From positions 1 to 64,000 of the forward strand of contig JBDKRG010000053.1 of NCBI GenBank assembly GCA_039683515.1: a stretch of DNA of 64,000 nucleotides, given 5' to 3'. Within the stretch, counting starts at the first letter, position 1. Each line of letters starts with the position of its first letter. Position numbers and translations under genes: made by a program. Below are positions 29,095-37,760 of the stretch, piece by piece. The DNA comes from JAJFUE01 sp039683515. Lineage in GTDB: Bacteria > Sumerlaeota > Sumerlaeia > MVZB01. Under the pieces are notes generated by a model. That model searched no databases. It saw only the letters and a program-made list of their open reading frames with translations, and was not told the origin of the DNA.

Positions 29095-31011
29095 ATGTTC
29101 ATCCGGGTTTTGGCGTTGTTGATCGCGTGCGTTTCGGTTCCGGCCTTTGGGGGCGTCACCATCAGCCCCTCCCACACGGACCTCTCCTACGACGGCGTTG
29201 TGCGGCTGACGGCCTCCGTCGGCAAAGGCGCCGCCGCGACGATCGACATCTTTTTCGACAGCAACCAGAACGGCTCGATCGACACGGGCGAGCCGGCATG
29301 GCGACGCTACAGCGTCACCGACGGCCAGCCCGTGCCGCCGACCGGCGCCCTCATGGCGGCCGACACCGACGGCCTCGCCAACGGCACGATCAGCGTGCCG
29401 ATCATGAACTTCGCCTACGACGACCGGATCGGCGGCCGGTTCGTGGTGCGCGTGACCTCGGGCTCGTCCACGAGCAAGGCGTCGTTCATCAACGACCCGC
29501 CGACGGCGTCGCAATCGGTCGCCGGGCAGCTTCAGCTCGACGGCACGGGCAAGCCCGGCGCGGCGTTCCTGATGAGCGGCAGCGGCGAAATGATGTATCC
29601 GGTCCTCACCGACTCGAGCGGCAAATACACGCTGCCGGTCACCGAGGCCGGGAGCTACCTGGTCGGCGGCATGATCCTTGGCGAGGCCGGCCGGGTGGGC
29701 TCGGGGGTCGCGGTCACGATCGCCTCCGGCCAGAAGAAAACCGGCGTCAACGTCGCGTTCACGCGCGCGCCGTACCGGCTCAAGGGGAAGGTCGTCCGGT
29801 CGGATAACGGCGTGGCGGTTCCCTACACGTTCCTCGACGTCAACCGCGAGGACGCGGCGGGGTGGGTGGCGGGCGTGGCCGACGCCAGCGGCAACTTCGA
29901 CATCGGCGTCGGCAACGGCACGTGGAGCGCGGAGGCCAACGCCGCGGCGCAGATCGGATTCATGGGCGGGTTGTTCGCCGACGGGAGCGATTGCGTGACA
30001 ATCAGCGGCGCCTCGGTCACGGGGAAGAATTTCTTCCTCACGCCGGTGGCCGGGTTCGTCTCCGGGCGCGCCCGCAACAGCAAGACGCTCGCGTACCTGG
30101 CGGGGGCCAAGCTGCTCGCCTGCCTGCCGGGCACCTACGACCAGGCCGCCTCGGCCACGTCCGACGCCAGCGGCTACTGGGCGCTCGGCGTCGCGGCCGG
30201 GCAGTGGGACTTCCGCCCCATGCTCGACACCGAAACCGACCTCTACAAAACGATGCTCTACCCGAGCACGACGTTCACGAAGACGATCACGGCGGGCCAG
30301 GCCGCGCAAAGCATCGGGACGGTCGACTTCCTGCCGGCCGACGGCACGGTCTCGGTCAAGGTGGTCGACTACCAGAACCACGCCCAGCCGAATCTCTACG
30401 TTTACGGCTGCGACCTGGGGATCAGCAACAGCTACCAGTCCAACGCCGGCCCGACCGACGCCAACGGCCGCGCGAGCGTCCCCATCCGGCGCGACAATAC
30501 ATGGTTCGTCGGCGTCAACACCGCGGACTCGCGCGTGACGCCGCCGCAGCGCCGGCTCGACGTCCTCGCCCTCGACGGCAACACGATCACGATTTACCCG
30601 CTCAACTACCGCAAGCGCCCCTACCGCGTCTACGGCGGCAACAGCTATATTACGAGCACGAACTTCCCGCAGGACGCCGGCTACAAGCTGCTCGGCAAGG
30701 CGGCGGGGACGGCGACGTTCTGGGGGTCCTACCCGTATTACTGCATCGTGAGCGCGGACGGCGGGGCGCTCGTCGACAGCGTGCGGGGCTTGAACGGCAC
30801 GTTCTACGGGGCAACGGCCTCGAACCAGACGCTCAACGCGGACCGGATCGCCGGCAAGCCCGACGGCAAGTATGCGACGGTCGGCGACGCCGCCGGGACG
30901 CTGGCGGCCGGGTCGGTCCTGATCCAGCCGGCGGCGACGTTCAACGGCATCACCGTGTATCACCCCGACGAGTGGCGCAACGGCGCGGACGATTGGCGTT
31001 TATATCGTTGA
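29095..31011 (+). CDS. secreted protein with carboxypeptidase-regulatory-like repeats and ADDWRLYR C-terminus
   Basis: 638 residues. Signal peptide MFIRVLALLIACVSVPAFGG. Residues 20-135 include DIFFDSNQNGSIDTGEPAW, which looks like a calcium-binding loop. Then come repeated beta-sandwich modules of carboxypeptidase-regulatory type (GQLQLDGTGKPGAAFL, GKVVRSDNGVAVPYTF, GRARNSKTLAYLAGAKL). No catalytic residues are recognised. It ends GADDWRLYR; the subtilase at 48362 ends RADAWTMYK, suggesting a shared C-terminal signal. The short plus-strand gene is monocistronic and follows the tRNA on the opposite strand. Confidence 0.75.
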   Translation: MFIRVLALLIACVSVPAFGGVTISPSHTDLSYDGVVRLTASVGKGAAATIDIFFDSNQNGSIDTGEPAWRRYSVTDGQPVPPTGALMAADTDGLANGTISVPIMNFAYDDRIGGRFVVRVTSGSSTSKASFINDPPTASQSVAGQLQLDGTGKPGAAFLMSGSGEMMYPVLTDSSGKYTLPVTEAGSYLVGGMILGEAGRVGSGVAVTIASGQKKTGVNVAFTRAPYRLKGKVVRSDNGVAVPYTFLDVNREDAAGWVAGVADASGNFDIGVGNGTWSAEANAAAQIGFMGGLFADGSDCVTISGASVTGKNFFLTPVAGFVSGRARNSKTLAYLAGAKLLACLPGTYDQAASATSDASGYWALGVAAGQWDFRPMLDTETDLYKTMLYPSTTFTKTITAGQAAQSIGTVDFLPADGTVSVKVVDYQNHAQPNLYVYGCDLGISNSYQSNAGPTDANGRASVPIRRDNTWFVGVNTADSRVTPPQRRLDVLALDGNTITIYPLNYRKRPYRVYGGNSYITSTNFPQDAGYKLLGKAAGTATFWGSYPYYCIVSADGGALVDSVRGLNGTFYGATASNQTLNADRIAGKPDGKYATVGDAAGTLAAGSVLIQPAATFNGITVYHPDEWRNGADDWRLYR

Positions 31012-31210
31012 ACGTAGGTGAGCGCCGGGGCACTCAGGGTGTGCGAAATGGTGCGCCCGGGCGCCCCGAATTTTTAACGGATAAACATATCGCAATATTC
31101 CTAATATTACGCAACCGATGCATTATCAGCATTGTGCATCATAACGGCCGTGGCGCGCGCGGACCGAAAATTAAAATTCCATAACAGGTATCGGTCTTGC
31201 TGCAAACCGG

Positions 31211-31239
31211 TCAACCTCAAGGCAGCGCCTTGAGGTTGA
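31211..31239 (+). promoter_or_regulatory. perfect 13-bp leader hairpin before the acyltransferase
   Basis: TCAACCTCAAGGC (31211-31223) and its exact complement at 31227-31239, with the triloop AGC, 24 bp upstream of the acyltransferase start. The 251-bp spacer also holds a GC-rich inverted repeat near 31030-31078 followed by ATTTTT, a likely terminator for the preceding gene. The hairpin may be an attenuator or one more hairpin-type repeat. Confidence 0.5.
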
Positions 31240-31262
31240 TTTCGCCTCCGCAAGGCTGTCCG

Positions 31263-32360
31263 ATGTCCAACGCCACCGTTTCGGTCTATCCCTTCGATCA
31301 AACCCTCGCGCCGGCGACGGCGGTCGCGAAGACCAGGCTGGGCTGGGTCGACGTGGCCCGCGGGATCACGATCCTGCTGGTCGTGATGGGCCACGCCAAC
31401 CTCCCCTACCAGATCCAGTGCTTCCTCCAGCCGTTCCGGCTGCCGCTGTTCTATTTCACGGCCGGCTACATCTTCAACTACGACCGGCACCGCGACGCGC
31501 TGGGCAATTACCTGTCGCAGCGGCTGCGCCGCCTCCTGCTGCCGTATTTCTGCACGGCGGCCTTCTTCTACTTCGTCTGGCTCGTCGTCTCCAATTACAC
31601 GTATCAGGTCTGGTCGTACGATCCCGTCAAGCAGCTGGCCGGAATCTTCCTTGCCAGCGGGATGAGCCACGGAACCGGCGACTACGTGATCCGCTTCGAC
31701 CTGGCGCTGTGGTTCCTCGGCTGCATGGCGGTTTCGACCGTCATCTTCGTCGGGCTGCTTCATTTCTTCAGGAACGAGAGCTCGCAGGTGCCGCTTCTGA
31801 TGGCTTCGGCGGGCATCGCGTGCCTGGGCCGGGTGATCGGCGATTACGTCGCGCTGCCGTGGAGCACGGACGTGGCGATGATCGCGCAGTTCTTCTTCGT
31901 GATGGGGTTCCTGCTGCGCCAGCACGGGACGGGGTTCCAGGACGCGCGGATCCTGGTCTTCATGTTCGCGCTGTATTTCGCGCTGTATTGGACGGGCGAC
32001 CTGACCGACATGAATCACCGGATTTACCCGGACTTCTCGAAATTCATCCTGGCGGGGCTGGCCGGAACCTACGTCGTCTTCGCGATCAGCAAAAAGATCG
32101 CCCAGCTTGCCGAGACCGAGGTCGGGGCGCGCCACGTGAGCGCGGGGCTGGAATTCCTCGGCCGCAACACGATGGTGATCATGGCGTTCCACATGGGGGG
32201 CTACTACCTGCGCGACCTGTTCGAGGAATGCATCCTCGGCCGCATGCCGGCCAATCCGGCCCCGTTCTGGCCGACGTTCCTGTGGCTGTCGCTGGCCAGC
32301 ATGCTGGCGATCGTCGTTCTCAATCGCGTCACCGCGCTTAAGAAGATCTATTATAAATAA
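31263..32360 (+). CDS. acyltransferase 3 family membrane protein
   Basis: 365 residues with about ten membrane helices. The N-terminal WVDVARGITILLVVMGHAN contains the R-x(n)-H motif of acyltransferase family 3 (OafA/WecH/fucose 4-O-acetylase type), followed by FRLPLFYFTAGYIF. These enzymes acylate sugars of lipopolysaccharide or exopolysaccharide, with the donor on the cytoplasmic side. The ATG at 31263 starts MSNATVSVYPF; there is no strong ribosome binding site, and the upstream hairpin could affect initiation. No polysaccharide operon is adjacent. Confidence 0.88.
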   Translation: MSNATVSVYPFDQTLAPATAVAKTRLGWVDVARGITILLVVMGHANLPYQIQCFLQPFRLPLFYFTAGYIFNYDRHRDALGNYLSQRLRRLLLPYFCTAAFFYFVWLVVSNYTYQVWSYDPVKQLAGIFLASGMSHGTGDYVIRFDLALWFLGCMAVSTVIFVGLLHFFRNESSQVPLLMASAGIACLGRVIGDYVALPWSTDVAMIAQFFFVMGFLLRQHGTGFQDARILVFMFALYFALYWTGDLTDMNHRIYPDFSKFILAGLAGTYVVFAISKKIAQLAETEVGARHVSAGLEFLGRNTMVIMAFHMGGYYLRDLFEECILGRMPANPAPFWPTFLWLSLASMLAIVVLNRVTALKKIYYK

Positions 32361-32371
32361 GTCCTGAGTTC

Positions 32372-32441
32372 GCCTGGGAATGCCGATCTCCAGATCGGCA
32401 CAGCACAACAGCCGCTCGGGAGAGCGGCGTTCCCAGGATTT
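32372..32441. repeat. double-hairpin repeat element between acyltransferase and crcB
   Basis: Outer pair CCTGGGAA (32373-32380) and TTCCCAGG (32430-32437) encloses hairpins GCCGATCTCCAGATCGGC (32382-32399) and GCCGCTCGGGAGAGCGGC (32411-32428). Predicted three-way junction, with the same architecture as 18710-18773 and 41016-41086. GAT/CTC units recur at 23706-23722 and in recQ. Confidence 0.75.
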
Positions 32442-32487
32442 CATTCTTGATTGCGGCGGGGGGTTCATTAAAATATGGGCGGGATTT

Positions 32488-32541
32488 TTCCCGGGCAATG
32501 GGGTCTGCCTTCAACCGCCCTCACCGGCTGATGACTCCTGG
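32488..32541 (+). ncRNA. fluoride riboswitch (crcB motif)
   Basis: The conserved crcB-motif elements are visible in order: GGGCAATGGGGTCTGCC (32493-32509), AACCGCC (32513-32519) and GGCTGATGACTCCTG (32526-32540). These form the pseudoknotted fluoride aptamer. It lies 37 bp upstream of crcB, so it should switch on the fluoride exporter when fluoride is bound. An exact fit of aptamer and gene makes the call firm. Confidence 0.93.
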
Positions 32542-32577
32542 CACATCGTGAACGCATTCCTTGCCGGGAGTTCTCGC

Positions 32578-32955
32578 ATGCTCAAGATTCTCCTCCTCGC
32601 CCTGGGCGGCAGCCTCGGAACGCTCGCCCGTTACGGCCTCTCAACGTTCGTCCAGCAATCGCACGGCGGCGCGTTCCCGGTCGGGACGCTGCTCGTCAAC
32701 GTCATCGGCTGCTTTATCATCGGCTTCCTGATGGAAACGTTCCAGTCGGGGCGGATCGGCACGCCGGAGCTGCGCGGGTTCGCCACGGTCGGTTTCCTCG
32801 GCGCGTTCACGACGTTCTCGACGTTCAGTTACGAGACGAGCTCGCTGGTGCGCGGCGGGCAGTGGCGCCTGGGGACGGCCAACATCGCGGTAAGTCTGGT
32901 TCTGGGGCTGGCGGCGGTCGAAGCGGGCGCGGCGCTGGCGCGCACCTGCCGCTGA
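32578..32955 (+). CDS. crcB: fluoride ion exporter CrcB/Fluc
   Basis: 125 residues, the family length, with four membrane helices. Signatures: GGSLGTLARYGLS, GTLLVNVIGCFIIGF (the conserved Asn-lined pore) and GFLGAFTTFSTFSYE (TFSTF phenylalanine and sodium-site motif). It forms a dual-topology dimeric fluoride channel protecting the cytoplasm. It is preceded by a fluoride riboswitch, which explains its control. A short, probably frameshifted gene follows 17 bp downstream. Confidence 0.97.
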   Translation: MLKILLLALGGSLGTLARYGLSTFVQQSHGGAFPVGTLLVNVIGCFIIGFLMETFQSGRIGTPELRGFATVGFLGAFTTFSTFSYETSSLVRGGQWRLGTANIAVSLVLGLAAVEAGAALARTCR

Positions 32956-32972
32956 GTGATAGCATCCCCGAC

Positions 32973-33226
32973 ATGAGCAACGGCCCCAAATACGGCAGCG
33001 GCAAGCGCACGGGCGCTTTCGCCGAATCCAAGTTTACCAATTGGATGCCGTACCATCCTATACATGCGGAAGTGAAATCCACTCCGCGCGGCCTGAAACC
33101 CGACGCCGAATTCAAATTGCCGGACGGATCGGCGATCGGGCCGCCCGCAACGAAAACAAATCGTATCGCAAAAACGAGAATTTCGCCGACTGGATGGCCA
33201 TCGAATTGAATCGGAAAACCCGGTGA
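32973..33226 (+). pseudogene. small hypothetical gene with apparent frameshift
   Basis: A frame starts at ATG 32973 (MSNGPKYGSGKRTGAFAESK, then FTNWMPYHPIHAEVKS). After about 33120 the protein-like reading moves to the +2 frame, ending NENKSYRKNENFADWMAIEL and NRKTR at 33226. The two halves share a xxFxxWM pattern (ESKFTNWM, NENFADWM). Without the shift the original frame would run on to 33209 with a less natural tail. Either a real frameshift or a sequencing error. No known family recognised. It may be carried along on the crcB transcript. Confidence 0.4.
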
Positions 33227-33253
33227 TTCTCGGGCAAAATATACTTCCAATCA

Positions 33254-33412
33254 GGCCTGCTTTGCAGGGCCGTGGCTAGGCCCTGAAAGGGTCGCATCAT
33301 CCGCGGGTTGCGCGGCGATGAGACGCGCTTTCAGCGCTCGGTTCATGCCGTCGCTGACCTGGGGCTCCGCTTCGCTGCGCCCCAGGCTGGTATGACTGCG
33401 CGCCTTTGGCGC
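33254..33412. repeat. five-hairpin cassette
   Basis: Five tiny perfect hairpins in 160 bp: CCTGCTTTGCAGG (33256-33268), CCCTGAAAGGG (33281-33291), GCGCTTTCAGCGC (33325-33337), a larger one CCTGGGGC (33358-33365) with GCCCCAGG (33379-33386), and GCGCCTTTGGCGC (33400-33412). Loops are GAA, TTT or TTC. No gene is seen in 33227-33497. Confidence 0.7.
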
Positions 33413-33454
33413 TTTGACCGGTCAGCCGATTGGGTTCTGATTTGCCAGCTTAGG

Positions 33455-33503
33455 ATGACGACGCACGAGCATGAACGGATAATGATTGTTAAGCGCTCTA
33501 GCC
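33455..33503. repeat. ACGCACGA element with GCGCTCTAG tail, copy 1
   Basis: GACGACGCACGAGCATGAAC, then GGATAATGATTGTTAAGCGC and TCTAG. The tail supplies the TAG stop of the minus-strand gene at 33498. Shares its tail with 37541-37612 and 49756-49815. Confidence 0.6.
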
Positions 33504-35720
33504 GGCCGGGCTGAGCGCCGAGCGGAGGAGCTTGGGCAGCTCGCGCTCGACGAACGGCGTGTTGTCGATCTCGCTTTCCCAGAGCAGGTGATCGATCACG
33601 ATGATCGCGCCGCGCCCCCTGGGGATGATCTGCATCGCGGGGCCGAAGACGCGGCCGCTGTCGTCGCGCAGGTCGTAGAGCGGGACCGCGCCGGGCTCGG
33701 TCGCGACCATCGGGTAGAACGGCGCCGAGAGCATCGACCGCAGCTGCACCTGGCGCGCCAGGCCGAGCAGGTCGCGCGGCACCTGGCTGGCGCGCTGGAA
33801 GAAGATCGTGCGGCCGTCGTTGGGCGGGTGGTTGAACGGCTCGACGCCGCCGGCGGCGCTGGACGCCGGCCGGGCGAACTTGACGCCGAATTCCTGCGCG
33901 AGATTCGGCCGGGTCATGTCGGCCGGGGCGCGCCGCATCTGGCCGTTCTCGCCGCGCACGGTCGTGCGGAACGCCGCGCCGCGCGCCAGGACGATCAGCC
34001 GGCCGCCGCCGGTGACGTATTGAAGCAGCGCCTGCTGGGCGTCGCCCCGGGTGTTGAGCGTGTGCAGGTATTCGCCGACCGGATCGATGTAGACGACGGC
34101 CGGCAGGCGGGCGGGCGAAAGCACGTCGGGACGGGCCAGGTCGTCCATGCCGAGCGGCCTGGGCTCGGCGCCGATCGTCAAGATCGCGGATTGGACCTTG
34201 TGGACGTCGCCCTGGTAGGCGACGCGATACGCCTCGCTGCCGGTGGCGAGCGGGATGAGGCCGATGTTCGCGCTATTGCCCGGCCTGGGCGCCGACGCGC
34301 CGTGGTAGGGGAAATCGATGGACGAAAGCCAGCGCGTCCTGAGCTCGAGGAACGTCCCGGCCTCGGTCTCGAGGACCACGCTCGAGCCGCGCAGCTGGCG
34401 CAGGAGGCCCGAGATCCGCTCGCCGCGCGTCGTCTGAAGCCGGCAATAAAGGAGCGCCGACTGGGGCATCGGCCGCTGGTAATCGAAGTCGAGCGGCTGC
34501 GGCGGGTAAACGCCGAGGACCTCGCCGACGGGGATCGAGAACGGCTTGCCCTCGCCCCCCTCGAAAAATAGTTTGCCTTCCCGCGCGGCGCTCGGGCGGG
34601 CGGTCGTGCGGCGGTTGCCGGTCAGGAGGAGGCAATCCTGAAGCGGCTGCGGCGCGGCCGAAAGCGGCAGGCCGTAGACGATCGCGTCTTCCTCGGGCCG
34701 CGGGGTCGCGGCGGCCCTGGCGCGCTTGGCGGCCTCGGGCGACTGCTCGACGCGCCAGCGGTACGGGAAGATCAGCGAGGCGCAGTTTTGCCAGGCGATC
34801 CGGTAGCTGCCGTAGGCGCTCTCGAGCGTGATCCCCTCGGCGGTCAGCTCGCGCACGACCCCCCAGATCCGGTCGCCGGTCTTGCTGGTCAGGAGTCCCT
34901 CGGTCGGCTTGACCGCGGGCGGGGCCTCGTCCTTGGGCCGGCGCTGAAGCTCGATGTGGAACGCCAGGCCGTAGCTCGCCTCGGTCGAGCGCGGGCGCTC
35001 GCCGATGCGGATCGCGATCAGGTTGAGCCCCGGCTGGATGAGCGGCGTGACTTCCCAGGTGGCCATCCCGAAGCCGGCCCGGGCGGGGAGCTGGACGGGG
35101 TGCTCGTTGATGCAGATCTCGAGCGGCTCGCCGTTGGTCGCCAGGCGCAGCGTGGCCCGGGCGAGCTTTTCGTGCTGCTGGACGGTGAACGACTGGCGCA
35201 ACAGGTAGACGTTGGCCGTCCCGGCGGGGGCCTGCTGGCCGTTGGCCCAGCAGAAGACGGCGCCGTTGATGAACGGAAGATGATTGACCTGGGCGGCAGG
35301 AATCGCGCGGCTCCACGGCGGGATCTGGCCGAAGCTGCGCTTCCAGTCGGGCGGGGGCGGCACGGCGATGCGCGTGTTGCCGAGCCGGTAGGTTTCCATG
35401 GCGGCCGGATTGCTGCCGATGAGCTCCCGGGCCAGCAGGTCAAAGCTCAGTTCCTCGACGGCATCGAGCGACGGGACGGCCGGGACGGTGTCGAAGCTGT
35501 AGGTTTTGTTTTTCTGCAGGTCGCGCGGCGTGCCGAGGCGGATCTGGTCGAGCCAGATCGAGACGCCGTCGGAGGTGCGGGCCTGGCCGGACGGGCCGCC
35601 GCCAATGATCCCGTCGATCAGGGCCGGCGCCGCGGCCGCGAACGAACCGAACAGAAGCGCCAAAGACGCGGCAACCAGCCCCCACCGCACCGTGTTGTTC
35701 AATGATCGTCGGTCGTTCAC
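33498..35720 (-). CDS. large secreted protein of the ECF/anti-sigma locus, function unknown
   Basis: 740 residues with a signal peptide (VRWGLVAASLALLFGSFAAA). Residues about 170-260 look like a jelly-roll domain. Two similar small beta domains occur (RIWGVVRELTAEGITLESAY with IAWQNCASLIFPY, and RISGLLRQLRGSSVVLETEA with LSSIDFPY). The C-terminal 250 residues resemble a glutamine-amidotransferase/ThuA-like sandwich (RPDVLSPARLPAVVYIDP, LLQYVTGGGRLIVLARG), but no clear catalytic triad is seen. It starts with GTG one base after the stop of the anti-sigma/TPR gene, so translation is coupled. The stop lies inside a repeat tail. Confidence 0.7.
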   Translation of the reverse strand: MNDRRSLNNTVRWGLVAASLALLFGSFAAAAPALIDGIIGGGPSGQARTSDGVSIWLDQIRLGTPRDLQKNKTYSFDTVPAVPSLDAVEELSFDLLARELIGSNPAAMETYRLGNTRIAVPPPPDWKRSFGQIPPWSRAIPAAQVNHLPFINGAVFCWANGQQAPAGTANVYLLRQSFTVQQHEKLARATLRLATNGEPLEICINEHPVQLPARAGFGMATWEVTPLIQPGLNLIAIRIGERPRSTEASYGLAFHIELQRRPKDEAPPAVKPTEGLLTSKTGDRIWGVVRELTAEGITLESAYGSYRIAWQNCASLIFPYRWRVEQSPEAAKRARAAATPRPEEDAIVYGLPLSAAPQPLQDCLLLTGNRRTTARPSAAREGKLFFEGGEGKPFSIPVGEVLGVYPPQPLDFDYQRPMPQSALLYCRLQTTRGERISGLLRQLRGSSVVLETEAGTFLELRTRWLSSIDFPYHGASAPRPGNSANIGLIPLATGSEAYRVAYQGDVHKVQSAILTIGAEPRPLGMDDLARPDVLSPARLPAVVYIDPVGEYLHTLNTRGDAQQALLQYVTGGGRLIVLARGAAFRTTVRGENGQMRRAPADMTRPNLAQEFGVKFARPASSAAGGVEPFNHPPNDGRTIFFQRASQVPRDLLGLARQVQLRSMLSAPFYPMVATEPGAVPLYDLRDDSGRVFGPAMQIIPRGRGAIIVIDHLLWESEIDNTPFVERELPKLLRSALSPAG

Positions 35721-35721
35721 G

Positions 35722-37185
35722 TCAGTTCCAATTGCGGACGCGGTAGTTGAGCTTCTGGTCCTGGAGTTCCTTGATCTTGTTGCGGGCGATGCCGGCGGCG
35801 ACCGAGCCCTCGGCCGCCGCCGTCGCGCGCATGAAGTGCTCGACCGCCTGGTCGGACTGGGCGAGGTGGACCGAGAGCTCGCCCAGGTAGAGCTCCAGGT
35901 AGGCGCGGCTCTCGCCGCCGGGCTGGTTCTGGGCCTTGTCGGCCAGCAGGTTGTAAATCTCCATGACCGACTCGGAGCCGGGCTTGTCGCCGGCGGCGAA
36001 GCGGTCGACGATGGCGCGGGCGCTGTCGGGCAGGAGCGGCTGGTCCTTTTCGGCGGCGGCCAGCACGCGCAGGGCGGCCAGGGCCTCGGGCCACGGGTCG
36101 CGCCGCAGGCTGTGGACCAGGGCCAGCGCCTGCCAGTCGTCGGCGCGATACTGCTGGAGCAGTTCGATCTGGCGCTGGACGCGCAGCCGCTCGGCCGGGT
36201 TGAGGGCCTTGTTGGCGCGGCTCCCCTGGCACTTGCGGTAATACGAGAGGGCCTGCTTGAAGTTGGCCTTCTCGCTGAACAGGATGTCGGCGATCTGCAG
36301 GTTGGCGCGCACGGCCATCGCGGTCGTCTGGTCGACCAGCAAGACGCGCTGGAAATATTCGTAGGCCTCGTTGGGGCGGCCGGCGGCCAGCTCGTCCTCG
36401 CCCTGGAAGTAATACCGGGCCTGCTTGAAGATCGGGCGGTTCGCCAGCTCGGAGGGATCGGCGCCCTGGCCGCGCAGCGCGCTCTCGAGCTCCTTCATCC
36501 CCCGGCGCGGATCGCTCCCGCCGCCGAGGTGCTCCTCAAGGATCCTGTCGAGCGGGGCGTTGGTTTTGTCGGCGCCGGCGTTGGCCATCTTGACCTGGGC
36601 ATCGCGCCCGACCTGGAATTCGGACTTCAGTTTTTCGAGCTGCGGCGGGCCGGGGAGGATTTCGTCGAGTCGGGTGGTCGGTTCGGCCGGATTGGAAACG
36701 CCCTTGACGAGGATCGTGCCGGAAGAGGGGGCGGGGGGCGCCGGGGCCTGGGAGGAAGCGGCCTTGGGGGCGTCGGCCGGCCCGGCGGCGAAAGATACCA
36801 GGGGCCCGGATCCGCCATCGCCCGCCAGCGCCGCCGAGCGCCTCAGCTCGGGGGCGATGGCCAGCGACATCAGCACGACGGCCGCGGCCGCGCCGGCCCA
36901 CCACAGGGGCCTCACGCGCAGCATCCGCCGGATGGTGACGCGCGGCGGGGGCGCCTTGTCGAGCTCGCCGAGGACGCGCGCGGCCAGGTCGTCGAAATAC
37001 GCCGGGCCGGGGTGGGCGACCTGCCCCTCGCGCCGGATCAGCGCGCCGATCCGGTCGCTCTCCTCGTAAAACTCGCGGCAGGCGGCGCAGGCGGCCAGGT
37101 GTTCCTCGACGCGAGCCATCGTGGAAGCGGGCAGGGTGCCCGCCGAATACTCGCTATAGAGAAACTGGACACGTTCACAACGCAT
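35722..37185 (-). CDS. zf-HC2 anti-sigma factor with TPR-type periplasmic domain
   Basis: 487 residues. The N-terminus has the zinc-binding anti-sigma domain: CERVQFLYSEYSAGTLPAST, then HLAACAACREFYEE (H-x3-C-x2-C), which holds ECF sigma factors. One membrane helix follows (LWWAGAAAAVVLMSLAIAP, about 105-125), then a low-complexity linker and a helical TPR-like region (about 250-480) with PNEAYEYFQRVLLVDQTTAM. The start at 37185 follows from the zf-HC2 alignment; the longer open frame upstream is not protein-like. It is the natural partner of the ECF sigma gene at 37761, 575 bp upstream on the same strand, and is coupled to the secreted gene at 33498. Confidence 0.85.
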   Translation of the reverse strand: MRCERVQFLYSEYSAGTLPASTMARVEEHLAACAACREFYEESDRIGALIRREGQVAHPGPAYFDDLAARVLGELDKAPPPRVTIRRMLRVRPLWWAGAAAAVVLMSLAIAPELRRSAALAGDGGSGPLVSFAAGPADAPKAASSQAPAPPAPSSGTILVKGVSNPAEPTTRLDEILPGPPQLEKLKSEFQVGRDAQVKMANAGADKTNAPLDRILEEHLGGGSDPRRGMKELESALRGQGADPSELANRPIFKQARYYFQGEDELAAGRPNEAYEYFQRVLLVDQTTAMAVRANLQIADILFSEKANFKQALSYYRKCQGSRANKALNPAERLRVQRQIELLQQYRADDWQALALVHSLRRDPWPEALAALRVLAAAEKDQPLLPDSARAIVDRFAAGDKPGSESVMEIYNLLADKAQNQPGGESRAYLELYLGELSVHLAQSDQAVEHFMRATAAAEGSVAAGIARNKIKELQDQKLNYRVRNWN

Positions 37186-37415
37186 GCAAAACCGCCGCCG
37201 ATCCCCGTCAAAAATGGAATGGCTCCGCCGGCTTTCCCGGCGTGATCTGACAATTTGACTCACTGGGAAGGCCCGGGGTTTGGTCCGCCCCTCCCCAACA
37301 TGCCCCATTGGCGCCATCGTAACCGCAATCGAATAAAAGTTGCAACTACCCGGCAGCAAAAACCAACATGCGGCTCATGTCTGCTGTCGCGAGGAGGAAA
37401 TACGATTAAAGATTC

Positions 37416-37684
37416 TTTGTCGCAGAGAAGCAGAGTTTTGCGGAACGGCAGAGAGCAGATTTTTTAGAGGCGGGGACAAAAGTTGTCCGGCAATAAAACA
37501 CGTTCCAACCGGTTCCCAAGGGATGTGCCGGGGGTTGGTTCGATTACGATTACGATTACGATTACGAGCACGAGCACGAGCACGAACCGATAACTTTCGT
37601 CAAGCGCTCTAGCGTCTTCCGGCCCTCCGGGACTCTGCGTTGCTTCTCTGCCTGTCGGCCCGACTCCGCTTCTCGGCGACAAAA
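37416..37684. repeat. GCAGAGA inverted pair enclosing a GATTACGA element
   Basis: In the 575-bp spacer between anti-sigma and sigma genes. Left arm 37416-37459 (TTTGTCGCAGAGAAGCAGAG then TTTTGCGGAACGGCAGAGAG); right arm 37631-37684, inverted (GACTCTGCGTTGCTTCTCTG ending CTCGGCGACAAAA). Between them, 37541-37612: GATTACGA and GAGCACGA tandems followed by ACTTTCGTCAAGCGCTCTAG. No gene is seen in 37186-37760. Confidence 0.8.
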
Positions 37685-37701
37685 TTCCGGAATCATCAAG
37701 C

Positions 37702-37731
37702 AAAACGCCCAGGGCTCGGGGCCCTGGGCGT
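37702..37731 (-). terminator. terminator of the ECF sigma factor gene
   Basis: CGCCCAGGGC (37707-37716) pairs perfectly with GCCCTGGGCG (37722-37731) around TCGGG, followed on the minus strand by TTTTG. It lies 30 bp after the sigma factor stop and suggests that the anti-sigma gene is transcribed separately. Confidence 0.75.
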
Positions 37732-37760
37732 GGATGTTTTTGCTGTCTGGGAGGCTCGGA

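Noticed and set aside
37464..37703. Minus-strand ORF encoding VLVLVLVIVIVIVIE
   Set aside because: It is simply the translation of the GATTACGA/GAGCACGA tandem; no start signal or protein-like flanks.
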